This document shows, piece after piece, positions 5,344-12,719 of a stretch of 18,311 nucleotides of DNA (positions are counted from its first letter, which is position 1; each line of letters starts with the position of its first letter). Location: positions 1 to 18,311 of the forward strand of contig JBBTQZ010000002.1 in the NCBI GenBank assembly GCA_038065435.1. Direction: 5' to 3'. The translations under genes and the position numbers were made by a program. Under the pieces are notes generated by a model that saw only the letters and a list, made by a program, of their open reading frames with translations, was not told where the DNA came from and did not search any database. Source of the DNA: JBBTQZ01 sp038065435. GTDB lineage: Bacteria > Patescibacteriota > Minisyncoccia > Phycocordibacterales > WO2-35-19.

Positions 5344-6210
5344 ATGAATAAGAAAATCAAGATAGAGATAGCCTTTGGACTTATGGTTTTGTCGGCCTCT
5401 CTTATTGCTTTTGTTGTATATGGCTATTATCGATACGATGAGCTTTCTAAGAATTTAGATAACACGAATTTGGATCTTCTAGAATTACAGAAGAATTTTG
5501 ACGCACTGAATGAAGAGCGCGATTATATTTACAACAATTTGCTTAGTGAACAGGCGAAAAATAGTTTGTTTGAAAATCAGATCAAAGAAATAGCTGGCAC
5601 GGTCGGCAACTTAGACAAGCTTTCTAAAACAGATGAGGAGCTTTTGCAAAAATATTCTAGGGTTTATTTTCTCAATGAGCATTATGTTCCGGAATCTCTC
5701 GCTACCATTACTCCAAGCCACTTGCTTCAAGAAGAAAGGGTGCAATATGCGCATGCTAAAGTAGCACCGTATTTGGAAGCAATGATGAAAGATATGGAGG
5801 AGAGGGGCACGCCCATCCTTGTTGTATCAGCTTTTCGTTCTTTTGCGGAGCAGATCTCTCTCAAGGGTAAGTACTTGGTCACTTATGGCTCTGGCGCGAA
5901 CCAATTTTCGGCTGATCAGGGTTTTTCTGAACATCAGCTCGGTACTGCTTTTGATTTCACCACCGTAAAACTTGCCAGCAACTTCACAGATTTTGCTGGC
6001 ACAGAAAGTTATAAATGGCTGTTGCAAAATGCCCACAAATACGGTTTTATACTCTCTTATCCCAAAGATAATTCTTATTATCAATTTGAGCCGTGGCATT
6101 GGCGCTTTGTTGGCAAAAAACTTGCCTTGCGTCTTCACGAAGAAGAGGAGAGCTTTTATGATTTAGATCAGCGTATAATCAACAACTATCTTCTCTCCAT
6201 TTTTGATTAA
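5344..6210 (+). CDS. D-alanyl-D-alanine carboxypeptidase, VanY/peptidase M15B family
   Basis: A 288 aa membrane-anchored zinc peptidase that removes the terminal D-Ala from peptidoglycan stem peptides. One N-terminal membrane helix (residues 9-28), then a coiled coil of about 50 residues (35-85), then the M15B domain from about 130. Motifs: SAFRSFAEQ (R165, substrate binding), the zinc ligands H197 and D204 in GFSEHQLGTAFDF, and E249 with H252 in FEPWHWRFVG (catalytic base and third zinc ligand). All key residues are intact. The coiled coil suggests the enzyme is held at a distance from the membrane or dimerises. No Shine-Dalgarno is evident. It is convergent with the cyclase gene, 18 bases apart. 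Vancomycin resistance is not implied. Confidence 0.9.
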   Translation: MNKKIKIEIAFGLMVLSASLIAFVVYGYYRYDELSKNLDNTNLDLLELQKNFDALNEERDYIYNNLLSEQAKNSLFENQIKEIAGTVGNLDKLSKTDEELLQKYSRVYFLNEHYVPESLATITPSHLLQEERVQYAHAKVAPYLEAMMKDMEERGTPILVVSAFRSFAEQISLKGKYLVTYGSGANQFSADQGFSEHQLGTAFDFTTVKLASNFTDFAGTESYKWLLQNAHKYGFILSYPKDNSYYQFEPWHWRFVGKKLALRLHEEEESFYDLDQRIINNYLLSIFD

Positions 6211-6228
6211 AATCCTATAAATTTAAAA

Positions 6229-7920
6229 TTATTTATACAAAAGCTCAAAGATTTTAGTTGGCTCGGTTTTGCCTTTTACGGTTATAGTGCCGAGCTCTTG
6301 AGTTTTGAAACTACTGTCGTCTCGAAGAGCTTTGGCGAAAGATTCATTAACTATCGTTTCTACTCCAAATTCTTTGGTTTGGCTCTCTAAGCGTGAAGCT
6401 AGGTTGACGCTGTCGCCCATAACGGTGTAATTGAAGCGTTTATTCGAACCCATATTGCCGACGATAACTTCTCCCAAAGTAAGACCCATACCTATTTTTA
6501 TTTCTGCTTTACCTTCTAGCTTCAGTTCTTTGTTTAACTCCTCAAGTCTTTCGGACATCTCTTGCACGGCTCTGCAAGCGTCCTCAACTTTATTTTGGTT
6601 TTCTATAGGCGCCCCCCAAAACGCCATTACCGCGTCACCTATGTATTTATCTACCAATCCGCCATGCTTCATGATGGTTTCGGTCATAAGCGAGAGGTAA
6701 CGATTCATAAGATGCACCAACTCCTCCGGCTCCAGCTTTTCGCTTATAGTGGTGAACCCACGAATGTCGGAGAAAAATACCACAAGCTCTCTTTTTTCGC
6801 CTCCCAAACGCAATTTATCTGGATTCTGCATTATTTCTTCTATAACTTCTGGCGTAAGGTAATATTTGAAAGCGTTCCTAATAAATCTTTTTTCTTTAGA
6901 TTCGGTAATGTATTGGAAGATAATCAATATAGCAGTGCTCGCGATAAATGCTAAAGAAATGTATAGGTGAGGTATGATAATAAAATAAGTGAAGAGCGTT
7001 ATAGCGGATATATTTATAAAAAAGAGAATACCGATAAGAGTAAGCAGTAGTTTGGAAAACTTTTTGATCATTGCTATCGCGATTTGAGACAAGAGGCTGG
7101 CTATGAGTATGAGGATTGAGGCTAGAAGACCGGAGCTTTCTTTGAAGAATTTTGTTTCTAGTAGGGAAGCAGTTATATTCGCGTGCACCTCTACTCCGGG
7201 TAATCTGCCCATCGGTGTGTTTGCAAAATCATGCAAATCTGGAGCTGTAGCACCCACAAAAACGAGAGAGTCTTTGAAAAAACTTTCGGGCACTTTGTTT
7301 TGGAGCACATCAATAAGAGGAATGGTGGGGAAAGTCTTTTCTTTGCCATAGTAGAAAATACGGAATTTCTCTATCTCACCCCTGTTGCCAGAAGCTATTT
7401 TACTAAAGCTGGGGATGGTGTTTATTTCTGTTATCGCTTCTCTTACCACCCCATCACTATCAGGGAAGATATTTACAAAAGCTTTGTTTGCGTACGCAAA
7501 CGATTCCAGAGGTTTTGCTTCTATTACGCCATCATTACGCAGGATTATGGGAAGGATTATTTGAGGCACAGAAGTTTTTAGAGCTGAAGCAAGGGTATTG
7601 TCGTCCCATTCACCAAAGCGCGAATTTTCTGAAAAACTTACGTCTATAGCAATTCTTTTTGCTGATTGTAATTTACCGATAAGATCGGAAAAGATTTTTC
7701 TCTGCAGAGGCCAAGAGCCTAGTTTGTTGATACTCTGACTGTCTATAGCTACGATGACGATGTCTTCTGGTACTTTTGTTTTTATAAAAAACCTATCAGT
7801 TATTTTCTCCTGCGAGCTGTCAAAAAAGTGATAATTGTAAGAAATAATGAAAAACAAAGAGACTCCCAAGATGATAAAAATAGGAAATAATTTTGAGCGG
7901 TTTTGGTTAAGGCTTTTCAT
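6229..7920 (-). CDS. CHASE2-domain class III adenylate cyclase
   Basis: A 563 aa membrane protein. Residues 12-30 form a first membrane helix, 35-255 the extracytoplasmic CHASE2 sensor (DIVIVAIDSQSI, SWPLQRKIFSDLI, VFVGATAP, PGVEVHANITASLL), 263-337 three more membrane helices, and 375-560 a class III cyclase domain. Metal ligands D385 (FFSDIRGFT) and D429 (YIGDAVMAF) are present. K425 and D503 are the usual adenine-specifying pair, and N506 and R510 in GDSVNLASRLE are the transition-state residues, so the enzyme should make cAMP from ATP. It is translated from an ATG that overlaps the fecR end by 14 bases. CHASE2 probably senses an envelope signal, perhaps through the FecR-domain partner; that coupling is inference. 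Confidence 0.92.
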   Translation of the reverse strand: MKSLNQNRSKLFPIFIILGVSLFFIISYNYHFFDSSQEKITDRFFIKTKVPEDIVIVAIDSQSINKLGSWPLQRKIFSDLIGKLQSAKRIAIDVSFSENSRFGEWDDNTLASALKTSVPQIILPIILRNDGVIEAKPLESFAYANKAFVNIFPDSDGVVREAITEINTIPSFSKIASGNRGEIEKFRIFYYGKEKTFPTIPLIDVLQNKVPESFFKDSLVFVGATAPDLHDFANTPMGRLPGVEVHANITASLLETKFFKESSGLLASILILIASLLSQIAIAMIKKFSKLLLTLIGILFFINISAITLFTYFIIIPHLYISLAFIASTAILIIFQYITESKEKRFIRNAFKYYLTPEVIEEIMQNPDKLRLGGEKRELVVFFSDIRGFTTISEKLEPEELVHLMNRYLSLMTETIMKHGGLVDKYIGDAVMAFWGAPIENQNKVEDACRAVQEMSERLEELNKELKLEGKAEIKIGMGLTLGEVIVGNMGSNKRFNYTVMGDSVNLASRLESQTKEFGVETIVNESFAKALRDDSSFKTQELGTITVKGKTEPTKIFELLYK

Positions 7921-9022
7921 TCGGAGTTTGTTCTCTATATATCGTTAAGGCAGCTTTTTTTGAGATTATAGTGCCGTCTTCTCGGTAGAGTACTATATCG
8001 TAAACGCCAAGACCTATGTTTTGTACCTGTATTCTTATAAGACCGTTGCCTACGATATACGGATTATTGATGGGAGTCTGTCCTACCAATACGAACTTTG
8101 TTTTGTCTAACCCTGTGCCTATTATGTCTACAAAATCTTGGCTACCAAACAGTATTTGTGCGGGGGAGACGCTGTCGATTGTGAATGTCGAAGTAGCCTG
8201 TATTTGAGTCGTTTGATTTTGGTTTAGAGTACTGGTCGCTTGGCTTGCAGCTATTGTGCTGTTGTTCGTAGCACTATTTGGTAAATTCTGGTTATTTGAT
8301 ACAGATGTAGGTACAGAAGGAGCCTTAGGGAGGGTTTTTATTGGAGGCGGAGTGGTTTGGACGCTCGGGTAATTACCACTTAGCAGATATTTATACCAAT
8401 CAGTATTTTTGTCTTTATTATCAAAGGGTAACAATACGGCACTCTTTTTGCCATCTATAAAGGCTTTGGATCCGGCTTTTACTGTTACCCCCGTATTCAA
8501 ATCTTTTTCTCCATTTTCTTTTAATCCAAAGAAAGAAACGCTTCCTTCTACAACAAAAAGAGAAGATACATCATTTTGAAAATTTAGAGCAAACGCTGTG
8601 CCCCGCACCACAGCCACTGCATTTTGAGTTTTTATCTCATAAAATTCTCCTTGCTCAAAAACTTTTTCTACTCGCGACCATATGCTACCAAAAGATAATT
8701 TTTGGCTAGTACTACTTTTGTTTCCGGTGTCTTCCAATACAAGACTAGAATTATAATCCAGAACGGATTTGTAGCCACCACCTTCTATAAGAGCTCTACC
8801 GTATGTGCCGGTCTCCACCCTACTACCGATTGTTGTAGTGGCCAGATTTTCCACCTCGTATTTTAGATTACCCTCCTCTTCTAGAAAAACTGCTTTTTCT
8901 AGAACTTTGAGAGATATGATCGGTCGCTCTTCTATTGTTTGGCTGTTTTGTGGTCGTAAAACCCAGAATAGTAATCCTGCTATTGCGATTATTATACCTA
9001 GAATTATGAGTGATTTTTTCAT
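7907..9022 (-). CDS. FecR-domain membrane-anchored protein with IPT/TIG-like C-terminus
   Basis: A 371 aa protein with an N-terminal membrane anchor (residues 4-22, short cytoplasmic KK), a FecR domain at about 62-190 (TIGSRVETGTYGRALI, SIWSRVEKV, VAVVRGTAFALNF, VVEGSVSFFG, VKAGSKAFI), a Pro/Thr/Ser/Asn-rich linker at 220-280 and an IPT/TIG-like beta domain at 281-362 (TIDSVSPAQI to AALTIY). FecR domains relay outer signals to anti-sigma or other partners; stand-alone FecR proteins next to CHASE2 cyclases are a known association. The domain lies outside the membrane, where the cyclase CHASE2 domain also lies. First gene of a two-gene unit; leaderless start (see 9029-9034). Confidence 0.85.
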   Translation of the reverse strand: MKKSLIILGIIIAIAGLLFWVLRPQNSQTIEERPIISLKVLEKAVFLEEEGNLKYEVENLATTTIGSRVETGTYGRALIEGGGYKSVLDYNSSLVLEDTGNKSSTSQKLSFGSIWSRVEKVFEQGEFYEIKTQNAVAVVRGTAFALNFQNDVSSLFVVEGSVSFFGLKENGEKDLNTGVTVKAGSKAFIDGKKSAVLLPFDNKDKNTDWYKYLLSGNYPSVQTTPPPIKTLPKAPSVPTSVSNNQNLPNSATNNSTIAASQATSTLNQNQTTQIQATSTFTIDSVSPAQILFGSQDFVDIIGTGLDKTKFVLVGQTPINNPYIVGNGLIRIQVQNIGLGVYDIVLYREDGTIISKKAALTIYREQTPNEKP

Positions 9023-9034
9023 TTTTTAATTATA
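9023..9034 (-). promoter_or_regulatory. -10 box for a leaderless fecR-cyclase mRNA
   Basis: A perfect TATAAT (9034-9029 on the minus strand), then six bases (TAAAAA), then the fecR ATG at 9022. Transcription starting at the seventh base would give an mRNA with no leader. No clear -35 box and no Shine-Dalgarno. Confidence 0.7.
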
Positions 9035-9069
9035 CAAATTATGGGGATAAAGTGTTTATAAGTTGTTGA

Positions 9070-9103
9070 TTGTTTTAACTTCTAGGTTTGGTATAATTGG
9101 ACT
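9070..9103 (+). promoter_or_regulatory. Extended -10 promoter for a leaderless hpf mRNA
   Basis: TGG immediately before a perfect TATAAT (9092-9097) makes an extended -10; six bases follow, then ATG at 9104. TTGTTT (9070-9075) at 16-base spacing is a possible -35. No Shine-Dalgarno is possible in such a transcript. Confidence 0.75.
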
Positions 9104-9493
9104 ATGCTTAGGATAAACACTAGGGCTACAAATATAGATCTTACACCAGCGATTGAGGATTATATATTAAAAAGGCTGGAAATACTAGAAAAATTTTTGA
9201 AAAATACTGATCAAGTTTTGGTAGATGTAGAAGTTGGTAAAATAAATAAACATCACAAACAAGGTGATGTATTTCGAGCAGAAGTGCATCTGAGGCTTCC
9301 CGGAGAAGAATTTTACGCTACAGTAGAGGCGGATGATTTGTATGCGGCAATAGATGAGGTAAAAGATGAAATAGTCAGAGAAGTGAGTTCCAAAAGAAAA
9401 AAAGCTTTGCGTCTTTTGCGTAAAGGTGGAGCTAGGATCAAAAACATGATGAGGCGAGCCTATGATTTTCTACCTCGTAGAAAATCCAAATAG
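9104..9493 (+). CDS. hpf: Ribosome hibernation promoting factor (HPF/RaiA family)
   Basis: A 129 aa protein with the single S30AE domain: INTRATNIDLTPAIEDYILK, RLEILEKFL, VDVEVGK, HHKQGDVFRAEVHLRLPG, YATVEADDLYAAIDEVKDEI and a basic helix-tail VSSKRKKALRLLRKGG. It binds the decoding centre of the 30S subunit and blocks translation when growth stops. The long-form C-terminal dimerisation domain is absent; instead there is a short basic tail (ARIKNMMRRAYDFLPRRKSK). The last 34 bases overlap the 3' end of fmt on the other strand through a perfect palindrome. Confidence 0.93.
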   Translation: MLRINTRATNIDLTPAIEDYILKRLEILEKFLKNTDQVLVDVEVGKINKHHKQGDVFRAEVHLRLPGEEFYATVEADDLYAAIDEVKDEIVREVSSKRKKALRLLRKGGARIKNMMRRAYDFLPRRKSK

Positions 9494-10338
9494 CTCATTT
9501 CTTTTTTGCCTTCAGGGATAACTCTCAATATTTTTAACTCATTTTCTTCTATAGTAGCATCGGTTACTATAATTCTTTTAGCGTTTTCAAAAAAGTAAGT
9601 AGTGGGCCAACCTTCAAAAGCCTTTATTTTGAGCAGATTGGACTTGGCGTTTTCGTTTAGATCTAGCAAACCATCTTCTTTATTTATTTTAGTACAATAA
9701 GTGACTTCTTTTTCATTTTGCATAATGGCATCTATAGATCCACTAAGCCATTCGGGCAATATGTGGGCGAAGAGTCTCGCTCCTTCGATTGCCAAGATTT
9801 TTTCTAATTCTTTTCGGCCTAATACCTCACCCCCGGTCCCTCTCCTAAATGCAGGAGAGGGGAGAAGCTTCTGAATTATGATTGGCCCTGTATCCATCGT
9901 TTCTTCTACTTGCATGATTGATACTCCTATTTCCTTTTCATCATTTAAAATTTGGCTTTGTATGGGAGAGGCGCCGCGGTATTTTGGTAGGAGGGAAGGG
10001 TGGATATTGAGGGTTTTTCTATCTGGTATATCAAAAATTTCTTTGGGTATTATTTTGCCATAAGAGGCTACCAGAAAAAGCTTAGAGCTTAAAGTTTGAA
10101 GCTTAGAGACCAGTTCGGGATTATTTTTTAAAGATGCTGGGTCTAGAACTTCAATATCATGATTTTGCGCCCAAATTTTAACTATATTTGCAGTAAGAAC
10201 CAGTTTTCTGCCTTTTGGTTTATCGGGCATGGTGATGATGAGATCGGGTTTTATGTCATGCAGTAAAAGCTCTTCTAATACATAAACTGAAAATTCAGAA
10301 GAACCGAAGAAAGTAAATTTTTTTGAATTAAGAATCAT
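9460..10338 (-). CDS. fmt: Methionyl-tRNA formyltransferase
   Basis: A 292 aa enzyme that formylates initiator Met-tRNA with 10-formyl-THF. The catalytic block is intact: N111, H113 and D149 in NIHPSLLPKYRGASPIQ and MQVEETMDTGPI. The N-terminal Rossmann part (TFFGSSEFSVYVLEELL) is normal. Two oddities: residues about 159-174 (LPSPAFRRGTGGEVLG) are an in-frame insertion encoded by a palindromic repeat, and the C-terminal tRNA-binding domain is short, ending at the palindrome shared with hpf. It follows def by 42 bases, a classic pair that adds and removes the formyl group. No Shine-Dalgarno is seen before the ATG at 10338. Confidence 0.93.
   Translation of the reverse strand: MILNSKKFTFFGSSEFSVYVLEELLLHDIKPDLIITMPDKPKGRKLVLTANIVKIWAQNHDIEVLDPASLKNNPELVSKLQTLSSKLFLVASYGKIIPKEIFDIPDRKTLNIHPSLLPKYRGASPIQSQILNDEKEIGVSIMQVEETMDTGPIIIQKLLPSPAFRRGTGGEVLGRKELEKILAIEGARLFAHILPEWLSGSIDAIMQNEKEVTYCTKINKEDGLLDLNENAKSNLLKIKAFEGWPTTYFFENAKRIIVTDATIEENELKILRVIPEGKKEMSYLDFLRGRKS
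9464..9486. terminator. Perfect palindrome at the hpf/fmt convergent overlap, possible bidirectional terminator
   Basis: GATTTTCTAC (9464-9473), loop CTC, GTAGAAAATC (9477-9486): a perfect 10-bp stem within the coding ends of both genes. Being symmetric it would fold in both transcripts. It lacks a long T run afterwards, so terminator function is uncertain; it may instead protect 3' ends. Confidence 0.45.
9825..9866. repeat. Palindromic repeat element inserted in frame in fmt
   Basis: CCTCACCCCCGGTCCCTCTC and what follows contain a perfect 9-bp stem, CCCTCTCCT (9838-9846) and AGGAGAGGG (9853-9861), loop AAATGC. This CCTCACCCCCGG..CTCTCC type of sequence is a common dispersed repeat in diverse bacteria. 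Here it is read as protein within Fmt. Confidence 0.7.
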
Positions 10339-10380
10339 GAATCAAGAATTAAGCTTTATATTTTTTTCTTTATTCTTAAT

Positions 10381-10974
10381 TCATACCCCTTTATTCTTCT
10401 CTTGATTTGGTGGTATTTCTTTCAAGTTCGTAGCTTTGTCGGTAAACAATATGCCATTCAAATGGTCAATCTCATGTTGAAATATTTGCGCCATAAGACC
10501 AGAGCCGCCAAAAGTAAATATTTTTCCATTTTGATCACAAGCTCTGACTTTGACTTTCTCGACCCTCTTCACTCTGCCATAAAGCCAACGGACGGAGAGG
10601 CAACCCTCCTCTACTATCTGGCTTTTTTTGGATTTGCCCATTATTTCTGGGTTTATGAAAACCATATCTTTCTTTGACTTTAGATCTTCTCCAAAATTCT
10701 TTTTCTCTATTTCGTACACTCTTTTGGATACAACAAAAATACGCAAAGATTCACCTATCTGGGGGGCAGCTATAGCTACTCCATCGTCCTCTATCTCTAG
10801 CGCTTTTTGCATTCTTTTTATTATTCTATCTATTTTGCTTGTTCCGATTTCTTCCAGTTTTACCATTTCTGCTACAGAGCGTAAAACAGGACTGTCTTTT
10901 TGCAACACAGTACTTACTTTTGTATTTCTTTCACTATTCTTCTTATTCCCCCCCTCATTTTCCTTATTTTTCAT
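10381..10974 (-). CDS. def: Peptide deformylase
   Basis: A 197 aa metalloenzyme that removes the N-formyl group from new proteins. All three motifs are visible: GVAIAAPQIGE (Q72; family GxGxAAxQ), EEGCLSV (C125, metal ligand) and QHEIDHLNG (H167, E168, H171). The last Ala-type residue I68 in place of Leu is a mild variant. It carries a charged N-terminal extension of about 20 residues (rich in K, N, E), which is not needed for the fold, so a later start is possible, but TAGATT lies six bases before this ATG, matching the leaderless pattern. It heads the def-fmt unit. Confidence 0.93.
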   Translation of the reverse strand: MKNKENEGGNKKNSERNTKVSTVLQKDSPVLRSVAEMVKLEEIGTSKIDRIIKRMQKALEIEDDGVAIAAPQIGESLRIFVVSKRVYEIEKKNFGEDLKSKKDMVFINPEIMGKSKKSQIVEEGCLSVRWLYGRVKRVEKVKVRACDQNGKIFTFGGSGLMAQIFQHEIDHLNGILFTDKATNLKEIPPNQEKNKGV

Positions 10975-10986
10975 ACCTAAAATCTA
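10975..10986 (-). promoter_or_regulatory. Weak -10 candidate for def
   Basis: TAGATT (10986-10981, minus strand; four of six consensus bases), six bases, then the def ATG at 10974. Same spacing as stronger cases in the window, but TAGGT before the ATG could alternatively act as a weak ribosome site. Confidence 0.35.
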
Positions 10987-11023
10987 GCATATTTTCCATC
11001 TTTTCTCTATGTATAATCTCTAT

Positions 11024-11059
11024 AAAAAATTAGCTCGTCCACTGGAGTGAACGAGCTAA
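11024..11059 (-). terminator. Rho-independent terminator after pyrF
   Basis: On the minus strand TTAGCTCGT (11059-11051) pairs perfectly with ACGAGCTAA (11038-11030), with an inner CACT/AGTG extension, followed by TTTTTT (11029-11024). It lies 25 bases after the pyrF stop. Confidence 0.88.
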
Positions 11060-11083
11060 AGTTATAGATTTGGAACTTCGTGG

Positions 11084-11875
11084 CTACGCCGTAGCCGAAG
11101 CGATTTCCTCGATGGTCCGCATGGCCGCATCGTAGGGGTTTTCGGCCTTTACGATTGGACGGCCGACCATGATACGATCTGCGCCCTCTTTGATAGCCTT
11201 TGCGGGAGTCATGATCCGCTCCGGATTCTGATCATCACCAGGCACAATTGCCCACGTTGGCCGGATGGCCGGAGTGTTGATCGTTTTATTTTCACCAATA
11301 AAAGCTCTTACTGTTGAAGCTTCGGAAGCAGAGCAAATGACTCCATCTACTCCAGCTACCACTCCAAGCTCGGCAAAGAAATTCACCATGTCTTGAACAT
11401 GAAAACGTCCGTAGGTGGGATACATGTCTTTGTCTTTTTGGTTGGTAAGTATTGTTACTCCCAACAATTCAGTGTCTGGAAGTTCTGCCTTCAGAGCTTC
11501 AATGCTATTCCGACCAGTACTGCATACCACCGTTAAGAGTTCTGGTCTCGCTTCCTTTAGGAGTGCTCCGTCAGTAGCGAGGGTCTCGCCGATGTCGTAA
11601 AGTTTGAGGTCAGCGAAGACTCGCAAACCGCGCGACTGGATTTCACCGATCAGGTCGTAGCCGCAGGCCCTGAGAGCGGAGTTCACTTTGAGGTAGACTC
11701 CGGTTCCTTTGAGGCTGTCGGCCAATGATAGAACACGAGCTTTCACCCAGTCTCTTTTTAAAGATGGAGCAAACGATCCAGAGCATGGTCCCGTTTCGGA
11801 CCAATATTCTTCCATAGTTGGCCTAAAGTCGGCGGCAATGATCAATCGTTCCGCCGGTGATAGTTGTTTTTGCAT
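11084..11875 (-). CDS. pyrF: Orotidine 5'-phosphate decarboxylase
   Basis: A 263 aa enzyme for the last step of UMP synthesis. The catalytic array K63 (YLKVN), D89, K91 and D94 (FADLKLYDIG) is present; later blocks DGVICSASEA, AIRPTWAIVPGDDQNPERIM and GADRIMVGRPI match the phosphate-binding end of the TIM barrel. There is an extra segment of about 20 residues near position 26-45 relative to the E. coli protein. The start is supported by AAAGGA about ten bases upstream. It follows pyrE by 29 bases and is closed by a terminator. Both genes look more GC-rich than def and priA around them. Confidence 0.93.
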   Translation of the reverse strand: MQKQLSPAERLIIAADFRPTMEEYWSETGPCSGSFAPSLKRDWVKARVLSLADSLKGTGVYLKVNSALRACGYDLIGEIQSRGLRVFADLKLYDIGETLATDGALLKEARPELLTVVCSTGRNSIEALKAELPDTELLGVTILTNQKDKDMYPTYGRFHVQDMVNFFAELGVVAGVDGVICSASEASTVRAFIGENKTINTPAIRPTWAIVPGDDQNPERIMTPAKAIKEGADRIMVGRPIVKAENPYDAAMRTIEEIASATA

Positions 11876-11904
11876 TCCGTCTTTCCTTTCTGTTGGTTTG
11901 AGAA

Positions 11905-12621
11905 TTACTGTCGCATTTTTGCCAGAAGACTTGCCCAGTTTTTCTTTACTTCAAACTCAACATTGCTAGCAGTGACATCTTCCGCAACAGCAGGATCATC
12001 TTGTTCGTATTCGGGGTACACTTCACGAATAGAGGTGACGACAGGCAGGCCTTTATAGGTCGTGTCGTAAATCGGAGAGCGATTGAGTGCCCCGACGAGG
12101 AGCACGATCTTCGCTCCGGTCATAGCGATCTCTGTGAGGGTGTTGTCGGTGTTTTGGAAGTTGTTGAAAATGTCTTCCGCAATAGCGACACGTTCGCCTT
12201 GCTCGAAATCAAACTGCGAGAGATCCCAAGTGTATTCCTGCTTTTTGCCCACTTCGGTCGGCTTCGGCTTCTTGTCAGCATACACAAATCGCTTTTCAGA
12301 AATACGGGCAAGTGCTTGACCGAAGGTTCGTCCGCCGTGCGGAATACCACAGACAGTATCGAACGAATCAATTAACGTACGATCCTGGAGCTTTTGTAGC
12401 GCTACCCAAGCAAATATTGAGACAACTTCTTGATGTTCTTCGATCCGTCGGAAGTTGAAGTAGATGTCTCCGACGAGATTCCGTCCTTTGCCGTCTTTTC
12501 CCGCGTAGGCGACCAGAGGTCCTTTGCGGATAGATCCATTTTTGGGGCAGATATATACTGCGCCACAGCGCTTCCCAAGCTCCAGAAGATCCTCTCCTGG
12601 TATTGGAATAATTGGCTTCAT
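11905..12621 (-). CDS. pyrE: Orotate phosphoribosyltransferase-like protein
   Basis: A 238 aa type I phosphoribosyltransferase, expected to convert orotate and PRPP to OMP. Seen: SFDTVCGIPHGGRTFGQALA (the GxPxGG loop, residues about 96-114), KRFVYADKKPK (the Lys-rich flexible-loop region), RVAIAEDIFNNFQNT (PRPP loop) and GAKIVLLVGALNRS. The PRPP loop departs from the usual pattern (D-D/E-x-x-T-x-G): E-D is kept but the Thr-Gly part is replaced by N-N-F-Q-N-T. Its position next to pyrF, with 29 bases between, supports the OPRT call. Ribosome site AAAGGA lies six bases before the ATG. The alternative is a related PRTase with another base substrate. Confidence 0.8.
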   Translation of the reverse strand: MKPIIPIPGEDLLELGKRCGAVYICPKNGSIRKGPLVAYAGKDGKGRNLVGDIYFNFRRIEEHQEVVSIFAWVALQKLQDRTLIDSFDTVCGIPHGGRTFGQALARISEKRFVYADKKPKPTEVGKKQEYTWDLSQFDFEQGERVAIAEDIFNNFQNTDNTLTEIAMTGAKIVLLVGALNRSPIYDTTYKGLPVVTSIREVYPEYEQDDPAVAEDVTASNVEFEVKKNWASLLAKMRQ

Positions 12622-12691
12622 AAATTCCTTTCAATGTTCAAAATTGTCGTTCAAAATTATCGACTGAATCGACTCTAAACGGAAGATTATA
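12622..12691 (-). promoter_or_regulatory. pyrE-pyrF promoter and leader with direct repeats
   Basis: TATAAT (12691-12686, minus strand) would start a leader of about 58 bases. Within it are two direct repeats: GTTCAAAATT in plus-strand reading at 12636-12645 and 12649-12658, and ATCGACT at 12659-12665 and 12668-12674. They may bind a regulator or RNA-binding protein. A -35 box is not clear. Confidence 0.5.
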
Positions 12692-12719
12692 TTAAGATTG
12701 CTTTTTAGTAAAGACAAGA

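Noticed and set aside
5344..6210. VanY homologue as a sign of a vancomycin-resistance cluster
   Set aside because: No VanS/VanR, ligase or VanX-like gene is nearby; M15B carboxypeptidases are common wall enzymes.
12368..12634. Arg/Ser-rich open frame on the minus strand over pyrE
   Set aside because: It is a shifted frame of the pyrE coding sequence, with biased composition and no ribosome site of its own.
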